Below, in pieces: positions 25,101 through 38,903 of a DNA stretch of 64,000 nucleotides. Source of the DNA: Trichoplax adhaerens (Eukaryota > Placozoa > Uniplacotomia > Trichoplacea > Trichoplacidae); contig NW_002060945.1 in NCBI RefSeq assembly GCF_000150275.1, positions 6,535,751 to 6,599,750 of the forward strand. The letters run 5' to 3'. A program made the position numbers and the translations under genes. How positions within the stretch are numbered: the stretch's first letter is position 1; each line of letters opens with the position of its first letter. The notes under the pieces are model-generated. The model saw only the letters and a program-made list of their open reading frames with translations, searched no databases and was not told the DNA's origin.

Positions 25101-28100
25101 ATGTACTTCAAGGCAGTTCAGAGATTGTTAACCCAGAGTCTGGGATTAATCTTTCATTATATGCGATTAAGAATTCTTGGTTTAATAGTGATCAATTATC
25201 GCTATTATATACTACATGGAAAAATATTTTACTGCGCTTAAAGAGTATAGTAGAGGATGAACTAGAGTTAGTAGTTAACCTGGAAGCCGTTTATAAAATT
25301 ATTATCAATTCTGCTGGTGCTATCCTGAACTTGTGTTATCCTAGTGAAGTCTTAACGTTATCTGATGATTTATTGTATTATCTAACTAACCTGGTTTCTT
25401 TACCTTGGATTCATGAGATTAACCAAGATTGTATAGATATGATTATAGATAATGATATCAAATCTATTAGTACTGCCATTGCCAAGTATTTAGGTAGGTT
25501 CTCGCCATTATTCAAGTTTTGCGTGAAATGGAGATTGTACAGTATATTAACCTTAATAATTTTTATATGTAGATGATAGCAAGTGTGGTAGTATCCACAA
25601 TCTTGCTTTGCTACCTTACGGTGTTGCACCTTCTTTTCGAATGGAAGTCTTTAAGAAATGCTTGTTGCCATCCAACAATGAATCATTAAGAATAGCAGCG
25701 GTAAAATCAGTACCTCAATTTCTGACCAATTTAGGGGTGCAGTATTATCATGAAATTATATCTTATTTATCGTAAGTCTATAATATTTTCAGCTTATGCA
25801 TTCATTGCAGCGATATCCTTAAAAAGTTTAAAAATGTAAATGAATTTCTTTTATCTTCATTCAGGAATATTTTAGATACCGATTCATGTAGTATAAAAGA
25901 AACTGTTGCATCTTGTATAGGCAGTATTGCCTGTGCGCTTTCGCAATCTCCGAAATTACAATGGTATGAGGAGGGTTCGCATTCATAATTACGTACGGGA
26001 TTATTACAGTTATTCTATTATATGAACATTTGCAGGTCAAGCAATATCTCATTCGATAGCACTATTGCCGATGGAGCTACTCTTCACTGTTCGTATTGTC
26101 AGAAGCTAATTGAAGATAGTTATTCATCAGCGGAGCGCGGTTCTGGTAAATTTCATCGTTTCCCTGTTATTTTAGTTTATCAGAAGGGTTATAGCGAATT
26201 TGTGCTTTTTCTGTCTAAGCGGTTTTATGTGCCGACGCGGAAATTTTATTGCCGTTCATGAAATTGTTAGACGTAAAGTGTTCCCGATCCATAAAGCTAG
26301 GTAAATATTTAATGTATAATAAAATACATTATAGATTATGATTGATAACACATGCTAAAAGATTTATCTATTTTTACATTTGGTAGCATTTATGAACAGT
26401 ATACCAAGGCTCATCAGTCATCTAGGTAAAGTCAAATTCGTTTTTTTATGAAGATTTATTAACGAATTGATATAATATAAAAGAGTTTGATATAGCATTA
26501 ATTAAATTATTCTGTATTCAGTTTAGGTAGTTTAAAAAAAATAATAGTGTATGTCACTTTACTAATATACTTAATATTGTGAAGTATATTAAGTGACTCA
26601 ATGCAAAATTACCAAATTTTATTTGTTTCAGACATAGCTGCTTTAAATTCGGATTCGTACAGTCTGGCTAAATCAATAATGGGCTTGGTGGATGATCCAG
26701 ATCATGAAGTTCGATTGATATTTAGGTAGTGATAACTTAATTTTAAAGTAATAGCTACATTCTAAGATATTTTATTGTTGTGAAACGACAAATCAATTTT
26801 TTTATTGCAATTTTCATTTTAGCTATTTAGTACGGTTTCTCCTGTATGAAACATCACCGCCTACAGAAGATCTTTTAGGCAGCATTCAAAATAATTTTGC
26901 TGCCACGCCAGTAAATTCGTTGAATGGATATGTGGTTTCGAAAATAAAGTCTGTTCTAAGTAAAGCCCTTAAAGAAAGCAATCATAGGTAATCTAATTCT
27001 TAATGTTAATAATTTAGTGTGAAATGAAGGTTTAAATTTTAACAAATTTTTATCTTTTTTGTACGTAAATATTTAGCTTGTTGGAAACGATATATCTTAC
27101 TATCGGTCAAATTGGAAGGTGCTAATATTTACCTGCAGCTCTGTCAGATGTTTAATCTTATAATTTAAGTCTTCAAATAGTCATTGTAAAGGCATCTTTT
27201 GTATTCACTTCAAACAGAATTGCTGAGGGAGAACTGTTACTTGTTGTGGTTATTGCTCTTTTGGAAGGATTACTGTCAACTTATGGTGCTGTAGTAGCCG
27301 TTACGTTCGATCAGGTTACATGTTGTTTAATAATCCGATTTCGGATATAATTTCGATATTATAACATATCGATAATTGATTAATTACTGTAGATACGACT
27401 TGTTGCAAAGTCAAAGGCTCTAAGCCCTGAGAAATTGTTTAACCGATTTAAAGAGAAGCTTTGTGAGGTAAGCATCTCTGCATAGTGAAATATTCACTCT
27501 ATGTCTGGTTTCATCGTTGAAGCATTCACAAAGGTGTAACAAATACATCTTAGTTGCGTATTGACGATTTAAATTCGTAAAATAAGAGATCACTTGAAGG
27601 AATGTATTCAGCATTATTGATGTAAAATATTTTGACTGCAAAACATGAAAAGGTGTTAGTAGATAACATTCATGATAATTCTTTGGAAGCAAAACAAGCG
27701 ATCGAAACATCTATTGGAGAGGTATAGTATCTAGTTCAATTATGGGTTTAAATGATCTTGTAATTCGGGTTCAGCGGTTCCAATATTTATTTTTCGTATT
27801 ATACTTACATGCATGATTTCTAAGGTGGTTAGGGTTTTCGCTTTCAAAGATATTGGAACTTTCTTAAAGGTAATATTGAAATATATCCACAAGATTTTAT
27901 GACATGCCAACTTAATTGGTACATCTTCCTTTTATTTGGTAAAATGTAGAACTTTTTATATCTGTTATTGCCGCGGTTAACCAGTAAAGCAAGTAAAACC
28001 GCCTCTGGATTATTGCGGGAAATCGCGACGGCGTTAAACATGGTATTTAACTTGTAAATTATTCGTTATATGATGGATATAATTTCTCTGATTCATGCAT

Positions 28101-31100
28101 TAACTTTGGCTTATAGGATTATTATCTTATGTACGTTGATAATTTTCCATACGTAGCAACTTTTTTAATCACAAACTGTAATAGTGAAATACAAGAGAAA
28201 GCATTTCATTTTGTGGAAGTAAGAAAACTTCACTATTCGCTTTCGTATCAATATTACGTATGACTTAGGCAGTCTATTTTTTTATTCTTAACAGGAAGAA
28301 AGTACGGTTGATTTATTTGGCTTACTAAAATCTAGTAGTCAGAAGCTACTTGGCCAGTTATTACTTTATCTTGGATCTCATTTTACTGAGGTACGACTTC
28401 GTACTCTGATATACGCGTATGATTAAAAATTGTCATTAGTTTGATCTCTTTGTAATAATAAATTGCCTTCATAAGACTATAACGTAGTGTAACTTATCAT
28501 GTATAACTTTAGGTTTTTAACGGACTATTGATGCTAGCTGGTTGGGATGAGACGTTCAAATGCGAATTTGCTGATCCAGAAAAGGCTGTTGTAAGTAAAT
28601 ACACAAGTACGGCAAATTTAGAAGTATTTTTGGGTGAATAATATTACTCTTACATAGTTTTACGCTTCTTTGTAGGCTGATTATTTGCAACCAAAATTAC
28701 TTGGAATACTTACATTTTTTAACTCAAGCTTGTTGCGAGCAGCTGATGCTGAAGAGAAAAAACGAGTTCGTGATTATAGCATCAATATCGTTAATATTTT
28801 TGGCGATTTTCAGTGTCTAATTTAGAAAAACAATTGCAAACTTTGTATGTATAAATAGACACTTGAAAGCCTGATACATCTGATGGAATTGATGGGAGTA
28901 AAATACATTACGGCAGTTAGGGTCAAGATCATGGCCATACTGAGGTTTATTTAACCGTGCATATACAGTATAGTGTTCACCACTTCTGTCCGTAATAATA
29001 ATCAAGAAATTTTGATATGTTACAAGGCCATTATTGTTCTATTTATACTTAGGGCTAGCCTACAACTTCGTGAAGAAAAATTGCTCCGCCTAGCGTGTCG
29101 TGCGTGGAATAGCTTTGTCAAAAGGTACAACTGTGACCCTGCCAGGAATACGCGATTAATAGATATTCAATTTAAATTAAATCAATACATGTAATGCATC
29201 TACGATTATTTATAACGGATATAATATTTTGTGTAGTGTTGAATTGAGCAGCTTAGGTCCGATGTTAAGCCAAATTATTGCCATTTTATATCCTGTGATG
29301 AAGAAATACGCTGAATTTGTCTCACCTGTACTTGATTATTTAATAGTGGACAATAGGTCGGTTATTTGATATTTTACGAAATGGTATTAGAAAAAGTTAG
29401 TTGTGTGATTTATTGATTTCTATATTACAGATCACAGTTAAAGGAATATTTTCGGGAAATACCTTTTATACCGGATGTTCCACAATTGTTAAAAGCAAAC
29501 AATGTCTTAAAAGAAGAGCTAGAAAGAGCAAACAGGTTCGTAGTAACATATAAAATCGATTGTAAGATATACAGTATTACATGAAGTAATTACAATAATT
29601 TATTTAACTGTTAGCGGTGAGATTGGACCTAAAGAAAAATTATCCCAGATCATGAAAGGAGTTTGCCATGAAAGTGCTGACGTTCGATTGCATGCTTTAT
29701 CGAACCTAAGGAGAGTTCTTTACGATCTTCAGGTACTATCACTTCTCCTTTATGGCCTCTGTGATTTTGTATACTCTTTAAGCAAGGCTATTTATGGTGG
29801 TTAATGCTAATAATAATTTTAACTTACCGTTTTCAGAGTCAAATACATGAATATGTTTTATCAAGTGAAAAGACCGATCCAATCGTAACTGAAATTGTTA
29901 ATGAGGTATCAAAGATTAAACTTAGTCATTATTTTATATGTAGCTAGAAGGTTTAGAAAGTATATATCAATAAATTTTATCATTTGCTGACATTTTCATA
30001 CTAATTTTGTTAGCTATTGCGACGCTGCCGATTAGCTAGTAGCAAAGAGCGTAATCTATGTGGTGAATGCTTAGGCATCATTGGAGCCATTGATCCCGGC
30101 AGGTAACTTATGCATTACTGATAACCTTCTCGTAGTTAGAGTGTATCTCTATCATTTACCACATTTTTCGCCCGATTTAGACTCGAGAAAGTATCTGAAC
30201 TATCGTCATTTGGTAGAAAATTTTTAGAGGTTAGCGTATTCAGTTTGTAGTCTAATTGGTTACTCGGAATCAGTATTATCAGCGCTTTCTAAGATATTGA
30301 TTCCTTCATTTATTTACAACGAAATCTAGCAGTTAATCGTTTATTATAATTTCTATCCACTGTTTTGCATACCCTACAATATCGATGGTTGCAGTCGGAC
30401 TGCGATAGCTTAGATTTCGCCTTTGAACTTATAAATGAATTAGCTCGGGGATTTCTTGCTGCGCCTGATACGAGATCGCAAGTAATTCTAAACAAAATTG
30501 TCATTTAATTAGCAATTATCGATATAACTTTTGTAATACTTACGTTATTACTGCAGGATTGCTACGCTTACGCAATTCAAGAAATATTGAAATCGTTCGA
30601 TTGCGCTTCAACAAATGAAACGAGGTTTTAATTGTGATAAGGACATAAATAAGATAACTTACTAGTAATGAATTCTTTGTAGACATAAATTTCGTTTTTA
30701 ATTGCGTTAAATAATTGGGCATTGCAGTTTTGGACAACGTCTTTGGAAAATGTTTCCGGAAAATGTTCAGGAAATTTTACGGCCACACTTACACTCTAGG
30801 TTTAAGGCTACTCTTTGCGATTTTAGATTTATATTCTTATATGCGTAATGCAACTGTACGATTATCATCCGTAATAAATTTATTTATTTAGTTTATAGCC
30901 TTATGATACTGCATTTCTGAATAAGTTTCGTTAGCTTCTATTTTTGTATTATATTGATATACTATGTTAGTACCTAGTTTACATTATTAGCACCAGTTAT
31001 TACAACTATCCTGTAGAACTGCACGATTTTTACTGTTATTATTTAATTTAGATATACAACTGGGGCAAGCACAGATTGGTCGACAGTCCAACTACCAATT

Positions 31101-34100
31101 TTCTGTTCTAAGAAAGGAAGTAACTTTAAGGATTGGGTATCATCATGGACAGCATATTTAATATCTAAAATCAAGAAGAAGAAGTCATCCAATATTTTTA
31201 CTCCATGTATTTTACTCTTGAAAGTATGCTAATCATACACTACTCTATACAGTGACCTATAAGAATGATTGATAGCTGATTTAGGCTGCTATTTTTTTGA
31301 ATATAGCATGACAGCAACATGGGCTTATTTCTTTTGCCGCATGCCTTAATACATGCCTTATTGGATAGCAGTACTAAAGACGTCAATGAAATTCGCCAGG
31401 AAATCTTGACAGTCATGGAAGATGTTAATAAGGAATCTGTACATGATGCTTCTGGTATTAATAATACTAATGTAAAATTTAAGAGATAATAACTTCTATT
31501 CTCGTGCCTTTAACTAATCTGTAAACTATACCTTAGATTTCAGTCAGATATGTGCCCAGGCTATTTTTTCGGCATTGGATCATTTAACTCATTGGACGTT
31601 CCGTCAAATTAGAAAAGCGGCTCTGGCTGCTAAGAATAAGAAAGAGAAAGATGATTGTATGGAATCAAGTAAATAATTTTGCCATCGTTGAAAAAGCTGC
31701 TAACGAATATATTATTTATTTTTAGCTGCCTTACCGGTAGTTAACCACGAAGATGTTTCTAATTTCTTGAAATCTATACCACAGGTTTGTAAGATATAAA
31801 TCAAATTTTCTTCCAATTGTGATTCTAATGTAAGTTCCTTTTTCTTGAATTATCTAATACCTAGGATATTCTTGCAAATGCTTCTTACAAGTGTCGAGCC
31901 AATGCTAGAGCATTGATGCATTTCGAAACGTTTGCCCGTAATAATCCTGATGATTTACAGAGAAACTTACGTTTTCTGCAGGTGATTTTCTGCCAATACT
32001 TAGTCTTGTTGATATTTTTCCTTATTATTTTAAGATATTGTTTTTTATATTATATTATACTGTATATGCGCTATAGGAGATATACGTCGCTCTGGATGAG
32101 CCGGATGGTGTCGCAGGCGTTGCGGCTGTCAGCGATGATAGGAATTCATTTAACAAGCAGGTTCTGGAGTTTGAAAGCATAGGTAAATCTTTTTGATATC
32201 CTTATTATTGCATAGCACAACAAATTTCTTAGTTTCTCATTGATTAGCCAATCTTTAAATTCTTAAATTGTAGGTAATCTTCGTGATGCGTCTGCTTGTT
32301 ATGAGTGTGCGATACAACTTGAACCTAATGAACTAAACCACCATAAGGTGAGCTGTTTTAGATGTTTCACCTCAAAGCAGCTAGAGAAAATATACTTTAA
32401 ATAAATAATTAATTTTTGTGATAGGGGCTATTACAATGTTTGATGGGCCTAGGACAACTAAGTACAGCTTTAGCTCACGTCAATGGAGTAATATCGCAAC
32501 AGGAGACCTGGGTTTCGGCTTTAAATACTTATAGGGTAGAAGCATCGTGGCGATTGGCAAATTGGGATTGCTTACAAGATTATTTAGGGTATGTTGAGCT
32601 ATATCGTCATTACTGGTTCTCTTTAGCTCTATTTTACTTAGTAAAAAATGAACATTTTATCGCTTCTGTCAGTAGCGATCAAGATTCTAATGATTGGAAC
32701 GTAGGCCTCGGGCGTTTGCTACTAAACGCTCGTGATCGCAATCACGAAGAATTTGGAAAACAACTAAAAATTGTTCGTAAAGGATTAATGGAATCATTTT
32801 CAGCTTCTATTATGGAATCTGGATCATTGCAACAGGGTTATGATAGTCTTGTCCGGTTAGTAGGATTTTGAAATGTATGAAATAATTGCGCATACGTATA
32901 AGTAAAATATTTGTTAAAGATATACTTATTTCGTTTTAGGCTACACATGCTGCATGAAGTAGAAGATTGTGTTCGACTTTTCCTTGGTATTTCGATATCC
33001 AATTTTCGTAAGATAGATGAGCAAGTGTTATTGACTAATTGGAACTCACGGTTACAAATTACGCAAGTACGTTAGGTTGCTTTCTATGTGTCATGTTTAC
33101 GGAAATGCTTAAAAAGTTTCCGTGTATTATTTCAGCACTCATTTAAAATTCGTGAACCTCTCCTTAATCTGCGACGTGTGCTGCTAGGATTTGGGAATAG
33201 GTCAGAGTCCAGTTTACTGTCGTCATTATTAGTTGTAACAGTGTCTAAGGTTTACGATATTTGTATCTAGTTCTCAGCAATTGAAGGAACAGCAGGGAAG
33301 TTGCTGGTTACTAAGTGCTAAAGAGGCGAGAAAGTAAGCGATGAGTTGCTCAAACTCAATTATTTATTATTGATCTTAAATACCTACTGTAATTTTGATT
33401 GTATTTTAGGGCTGGCTATATACAAACTGCTTTTAGTTCTTTACTAAATCCTTGTTCCTTCAATCTTTCTGGTTATCATATTGAAAAAGCAAAGTTATTA
33501 TGGAAACAGGTATACAGACCTGGATATTGTCTGTAAAATGAGATAGTGATTGCAATGGTTCCACTTAAAATTATTAATTTCTTAATTTAGGGTGGATGCA
33601 GCCAGGCGTTAAAATGCTTAAAGGATGCTTTTAGGTATTTTTTGCTATACTGTGCTACTTTAGACTTGACTTGAATGTATGATGATATCGAGTACTGCGT
33701 TGAAATAATTTCTATTTCTGTTGTAGTGATAAAAATATTAGAATTAATGAGGGTGGGATGATTGACTGGGGAGATAAGGATGGTAGCTTTCCATCTGAAG
33801 AGAAAGTAGGCCATGCTAAAGCATTGTTATTAGTGGCGCGATGGACTGAAGATACTAGCCATAGCAATAGCCATGCTGTCTTGAAGCAATATAAGGTTAA
33901 ATAAACTGTACAGATTGTGATGGCAGTATGTGTCTAGCCCCATATTGACATTATCTTATTCTATATGATCATAGAATATTACGGAAATACGTAACCAATG
34001 GGAGTTAGGCCATTTCTACTTAGCAAAATATTATGATCGTTTTATGAAATATGTACCAGACAATAAACCTGCTAGAATGTTGTAAGTAAAATAACAGAGT

Positions 34101-37100
34101 GATTATGGCCATATTTAGCCAACATTAAAGTACATTTATAACCCTGTAAACGCCGTTAGTATTGCGTTACCTAATCTAATATCTTTCATATATCAGAGAA
34201 TTTATACCACATGTTATCAAACATTACGCTTTGTCTCTGCAATTTGGAAACAAATTCATTTACGAATCCATGCCTCGATTACTAACATTATGGCTAGATA
34301 TTGGATCAAAATTTTCGGGTAAGTCCTGAAAAGTATCGTATTTGGTGACATACTCAGGCTCATAAAGGTCTTAGTTATTTAATTCTCTTAGTTAATAGAG
34401 TTAAGAGTATCGACAAGACTTTCCTTGCGGTTTTATCAGATGTTAATAAGGTATTTGTAATTGCAACCATTCGACTGTATTTCGTGCTGTAGCTATCGAT
34501 GAGGTTAAATAATGTTTATATGAGATTATTAATATTGTGGGCAAACTTTCTGACGTATATGAACGTATTTCTGATTGTTTTCATTAGATAATTTCGGATT
34601 CTATCGAAAAGCTACCACCTTATAAATTTTTTACAGCCTTTTCTCAGCTTATTTCGCGAATCTGTCACCCGAATGCTTCTATTTTTGATATACTTGAGGT
34701 TAAATAAAATTGTTGTTTTATTCATACTCTATATTGCAATGCTTACCTTACTATCAAATTTTTGTACAGAAAATTATTGCTAAGTTAATGGTTGAATACC
34801 CTCAGCAATCTATTTGGTTAATGGCTGCTGTTTCCAAGGTAGTCTTTAAGAAGATTTTTAGAATTTGAAAGAATACTGCCACCTAATCTTTACGTGTTTT
34901 AATTGTATTTTACAATTTGTATAGTAAATGTTCGTTTTTTCTACCGGTATTGCAGTCATCTTATTCAGTTCGCAGAAGTCGATGTCATGAAATTTTTGCA
35001 AAAGCTAAAAGCAACTGTGCTGAATTAGAGAAATTTATCAATGACGCAACATGCTTGTTTGATAGATTACTTGATGTTTGCAATATGCCAGTTAGTAGAA
35101 ATTGTACAACTATAAGTTTAAGTGAAAATTGCCGTTCACTTGTACGACTAACTAATGATCCGTAAGTTTAATTCTTGTTATTCTTAATTACAGTCAGTAT
35201 TGTTTACGGTTAATGATATGAAATAACTGTATTGTTTGTATGGTAGATCATTCAGCGCTATCATCTGTCCTTTACAATCTTCCATGACAGCTATTTTATC
35301 ATCTAAGATTGATAGCCAAACTGGTCCATTCCCAGATAACCTACCAACTATCGTTAGATTTAAAGATAAGGTTTCGCAATTGTGCTTAATTAGTATTAAG
35401 TTTTATCCCACTATGATTCTATATAATCATTGTCACTACTTTATGCTTTTAGATTGATGTTTTAATGTCTCTTCAAAAGCCTAAGAAAATTGTTATTCGC
35501 GGTAGCGATGGAAAAGAATATATGATGATGTGTAAACCTAAGGTCAGTAGAAAGAACAGTTTAACTTTATAACTTATTATTACTGTATTTTGACTATCCT
35601 TATGGTATTAATCCTCCATTCAATAAACATACAAAAGGATGATCTGCGAAAAGACAGTCGCCTTATGGAATTCAATTCGCTTATTAATAAGGTAAATAAA
35701 TTGATTTTATGGACTTTTCTTTTATTCTGGTTAATTTTTTACAATTTTATTTTATCTAGTATTTGCATAAAGATGCTGATGCTCGACGGCGGACTCTCCA
35801 CATTCGCACTTATGTAACGGCTTAAGTTATATATAGCTTAAAAATTTTATTCTCAGAACTGACCGTACTAGTTTGTTTATTGCAACTATTTTACTACTCG
35901 TACTTTTGATCTAGGCTGTCGTACCTCTTAACGAGGAATGTGGCATTCTAGAATGGGTTAACAATACGGCAGGATTAAGGCACATACTTCTGCAGCTGTA
36001 CAAGTCAGTACTATATGCGCGATCATTTCTGCTTAATGATATCGAATAATATGATGAATTACCATAGGGAGAAAGGCATTTTATGTACTGGCAGAGAATT
36101 AAAGAATTTAGATGCAAACGCGGATAAATATGGGTAAGAATTTCATGATTTAATGGAAGGGTATTATTGTAGAAAACTATTTTGAGAAATTTACGATTTG
36201 GCTACGGTTTAATACGAATAAAATATTGCAATCTTGAGTTTTCAATTTTCTATTATACTTTTAATATGCCTAATGCCTAATAAGTAACTTATGCGTAGGG
36301 GAAAATTGAAACTTTTCTTAACGGAATTATTACCACGGTACGTAGTGGTTGCTAAATGCAGATTGGTGCCATTAATTTTTAATTATATAACCATTTGATG
36401 CTTTGCATAGTCATCCTCCAGTATTCCATGAATGGTTTTTAAGAACTTTTACAGATTCAATATCATGGTAATGCTTGTTGTGGTGCTTGCTAATTATCTC
36501 GTTGCATTCCGATTAGCTACTCTTGACATAAATATATTAATTGATTAACTAAAACGGTGATTTCAAGGTATCAAAGTCGCTTAGCGTATGCCAGAACAGT
36601 TGCTGTCATGTCTGTGGTTGGCTATGTGTTAGGACTTGGAGATAGGCATGGAGAAAATATTCTGTTTGATTCTACAAGCGGCGATGCAGTTCATGTTGAT
36701 TTTAGTTGCTTGTTTAATAAGGTTTATTTTCTAATGTAATCTTTGTTGTTGTAGTATCTATTAGTGAAAACTTTGCACACTTTATTGCTTACGGTTTTTA
36801 CGCTTGGATTTTGGATTAGGGCAAAACCTTTGATTGTCCAGAAGTGGTGCCGTTTAGGCTGACTCATAATATGATCGACGCTATGGTAAGTTAGTGTCTA
36901 CTATACTTACATCAGTGAACTAAGTATTAACAAGTTACACTCATGTTATTTGTAAATAGGGCCCTACTGGCTATGAAGGTATCTATAGACGAGCTTGTGA
37001 AGTTACAATGAGGGTTATGAGAAATCAGTGTGATCCATTAATGACGTGAGCTGATCTATACGAATCACTGGAAGTATTTTTCTTTATTAAGCATCATATA

Positions 37101-37975
37101 ACAGAAGTACCTTTATATTAGTGTTTTGAAGACATTTGTACATGATCCGTTGGTCGAATGGGGAAAAATTAGGAGAAACGATTCAAATAGAGATCATGCA
37201 GAAATAACAAATGAATTGGTAAGAATATCGAACAACATTAACTTTAAAAAATTCCTATACCTGATTTTATGATTTAAATCTATCAAGTATAAACTGATCA
37301 TATGCGAGTACAATAATATTTACATGTGCTCATCCGTCTTCCAGAGAACATTGACATTGATTATATAATTATTGCTCGCTAGTACTGCAATCTATATAGT
37401 TAATTGTTATTGCTATTGGTATACTGATGGTATCGTTTTGTCTGACTGCTTTTGCTTATATAGATACGTAATCGTGCTGTAAATAATTTTAAAATTACTA
37501 AAGCAATGAGTTAAATTGTTATGAGCATTTGCAAAACTTGTGATTTCGCCTGTCATAGTTACTTGTTTAATCTACGATTGATCCTTGTCTAGAGATATTA
37601 GTATAAGGTGTTTTACTTTATAGAGTATTTTTTTTGTATTAGAAACTAGTCCTACATTTTTATATACAATTAGTACTTACAGGATGTATTTAAACTGCAT
37701 ATACTTTGTATACTTTGTTCAAATTATAGGCTTTAAAAATAGTAAAAGATGTTGAAGATAGACTAAAGGGGAATACAAGTAAAAGTAAGGGGCCAGCGTT
37801 ATCAGTAGAAGGGCAAGTTCATGAATTAGTAAAGGTGAAAATTTTACTAGTATTTTTACTTGAATCTCTTATCCACACGATATTGAACATTTTAAATTTT
37901 ATCGAAATCCTTTAGGAAGCCACAGATGTAAACAATTTAAGTCAGATGTATATTGGCTGGGCGGCTTATATGTAA
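22165..37975 (+). CDS. ATR: ATR serine/threonine kinase (PIKK), 5' end unresolved
   Basis: This is the nuclear kinase that, with ATRIP, senses RPA-coated single-stranded DNA and phosphorylates CHK1 and other targets. About 40 or more exons follow the animal ATR sequence. The N-terminal HEAT region starts [16 protein letters not shown] (exon 22165-22333, then 22495-22598, 22728-22794, 22912-23000). The FAT domain has [20 protein letters not shown] near 31.9 kb and [16 protein letters not shown] in 32427-32871. The kinase has [15 protein letters not shown] near 35.5 kb, whose K is the expected ATP-binding lysine. Exon 36568-36721 has the catalytic loop GLGDRHGEN and metal-binding VDFSCLFNK. The PIKK regulatory segment is near 36.9-37.2 kb. 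The FATC (exon 37916-37975) ends [10 protein letters not shown]-stop. All active-site residues are present and I found no internal frameshift, so the gene looks functional. No AG acceptor or in-frame ATG precedes 22165; a first exon near 20874 is a possibility. Confidence 0.94.
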
Positions 37976-38001
37976 TTCTACCATCAGATCATCATACACG
38001 C

Positions 38002-38410
38002 ATGTTGCAATATTTTGACCAAGTTATTCCTCATATTCGATTCGTTCTTCCTATTAAGTGTGTAAATGCTATGGTATTCAGTATCATTAAGCTTTATACC
38101 AGTATTTGTACTGTATTTATAGCTATATTAAAATGTACGTATAGAAATCAAAGAAATATGATTCAATGCGTTGTGGTAAAAGTTTTAGAAATTTACCATA
38201 GTTTGTTTTGCGATCACATTAAAGTATCACTAGAGATATTGTACAGTTATAGATCGATGCCAAATTTACTATGTAGGAAAAAATATTTCTGTCATTTTGC
38301 TGTAGATATGAGTATCCGGTTAGTGATTTAGATTACAGCAACAAGATATTTGGCGTTCACTTGCAATTCAAGATCGTAAAATTCGTCATTATAGGACACT
38401 TATGCTGTAG
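38002..38410 (+). CDS. Possible small two-exon ORF just after ATR
   Basis: ATG 38002 opens MLQYFDQVIPHIRFVLPIKC to a GTAAAT donor after 38061 (phase 0). An acceptor at 38338 continues QQDIWRSLAIQDRKIRHYRT to a TAG at 38408-38410, giving 43 aa. The same frame is open upstream through the last ATR exon in a different phase. I recognise no family. It could be a tiny gene, an alternative ATR 3' end, or chance. Confidence 0.25.
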
Positions 38411-38571
38411 TGCACTTATCGATTATTTTTAAACCGAAGGACTGTTTATAGAAATTAAATTTGTCATCTAAATCAAGTCTTGCACTTCAATATGTGCTGT
38501 ACATTTTATTTATTTATTAAAATGCGCCTTTTACAATAGTCGATGAAAATCTATTTTAATTAAAATTTGCA

Positions 38572-38577
38572 AATAAA
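38572..38577 (+). other. Candidate poly(A) signal downstream of ATR
   Basis: An AATAAA lies about 600 nt after the ATR stop. TTTATT runs on the plus strand near 38507-38518 would serve as AATAAA signals for the convergent ODF3 gene on the other strand, so the two 3' ends may overlap. Confidence 0.4.
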
Positions 38578-38903
38578 GAATAGATACTTTTAAAAGGAAC
38601 AGATTTGTATGATGTTGCAAGAGGATGTCAAATTATAGTTACAAATTACATCATGATCAATCAAGGTATATAATAGTTTAATACGATTTCAAATGTAAAG
38701 GCCGTTTCTTTTACGATATCTTGGATTGCGAAATTTCCATTTAATAAGTAATTTATGCATTTACAGGCAAAGCAAGGCCTAATTAGTCACCATATATATA
38801 ATTTAATTTCTTTACTACCATAATTAATAATAGTGTTATGATACTGCTCGTAGAAAAATACCATTGCTATAATAGTATACTGGTAATATACAGTCAAGAA
38901 TTA

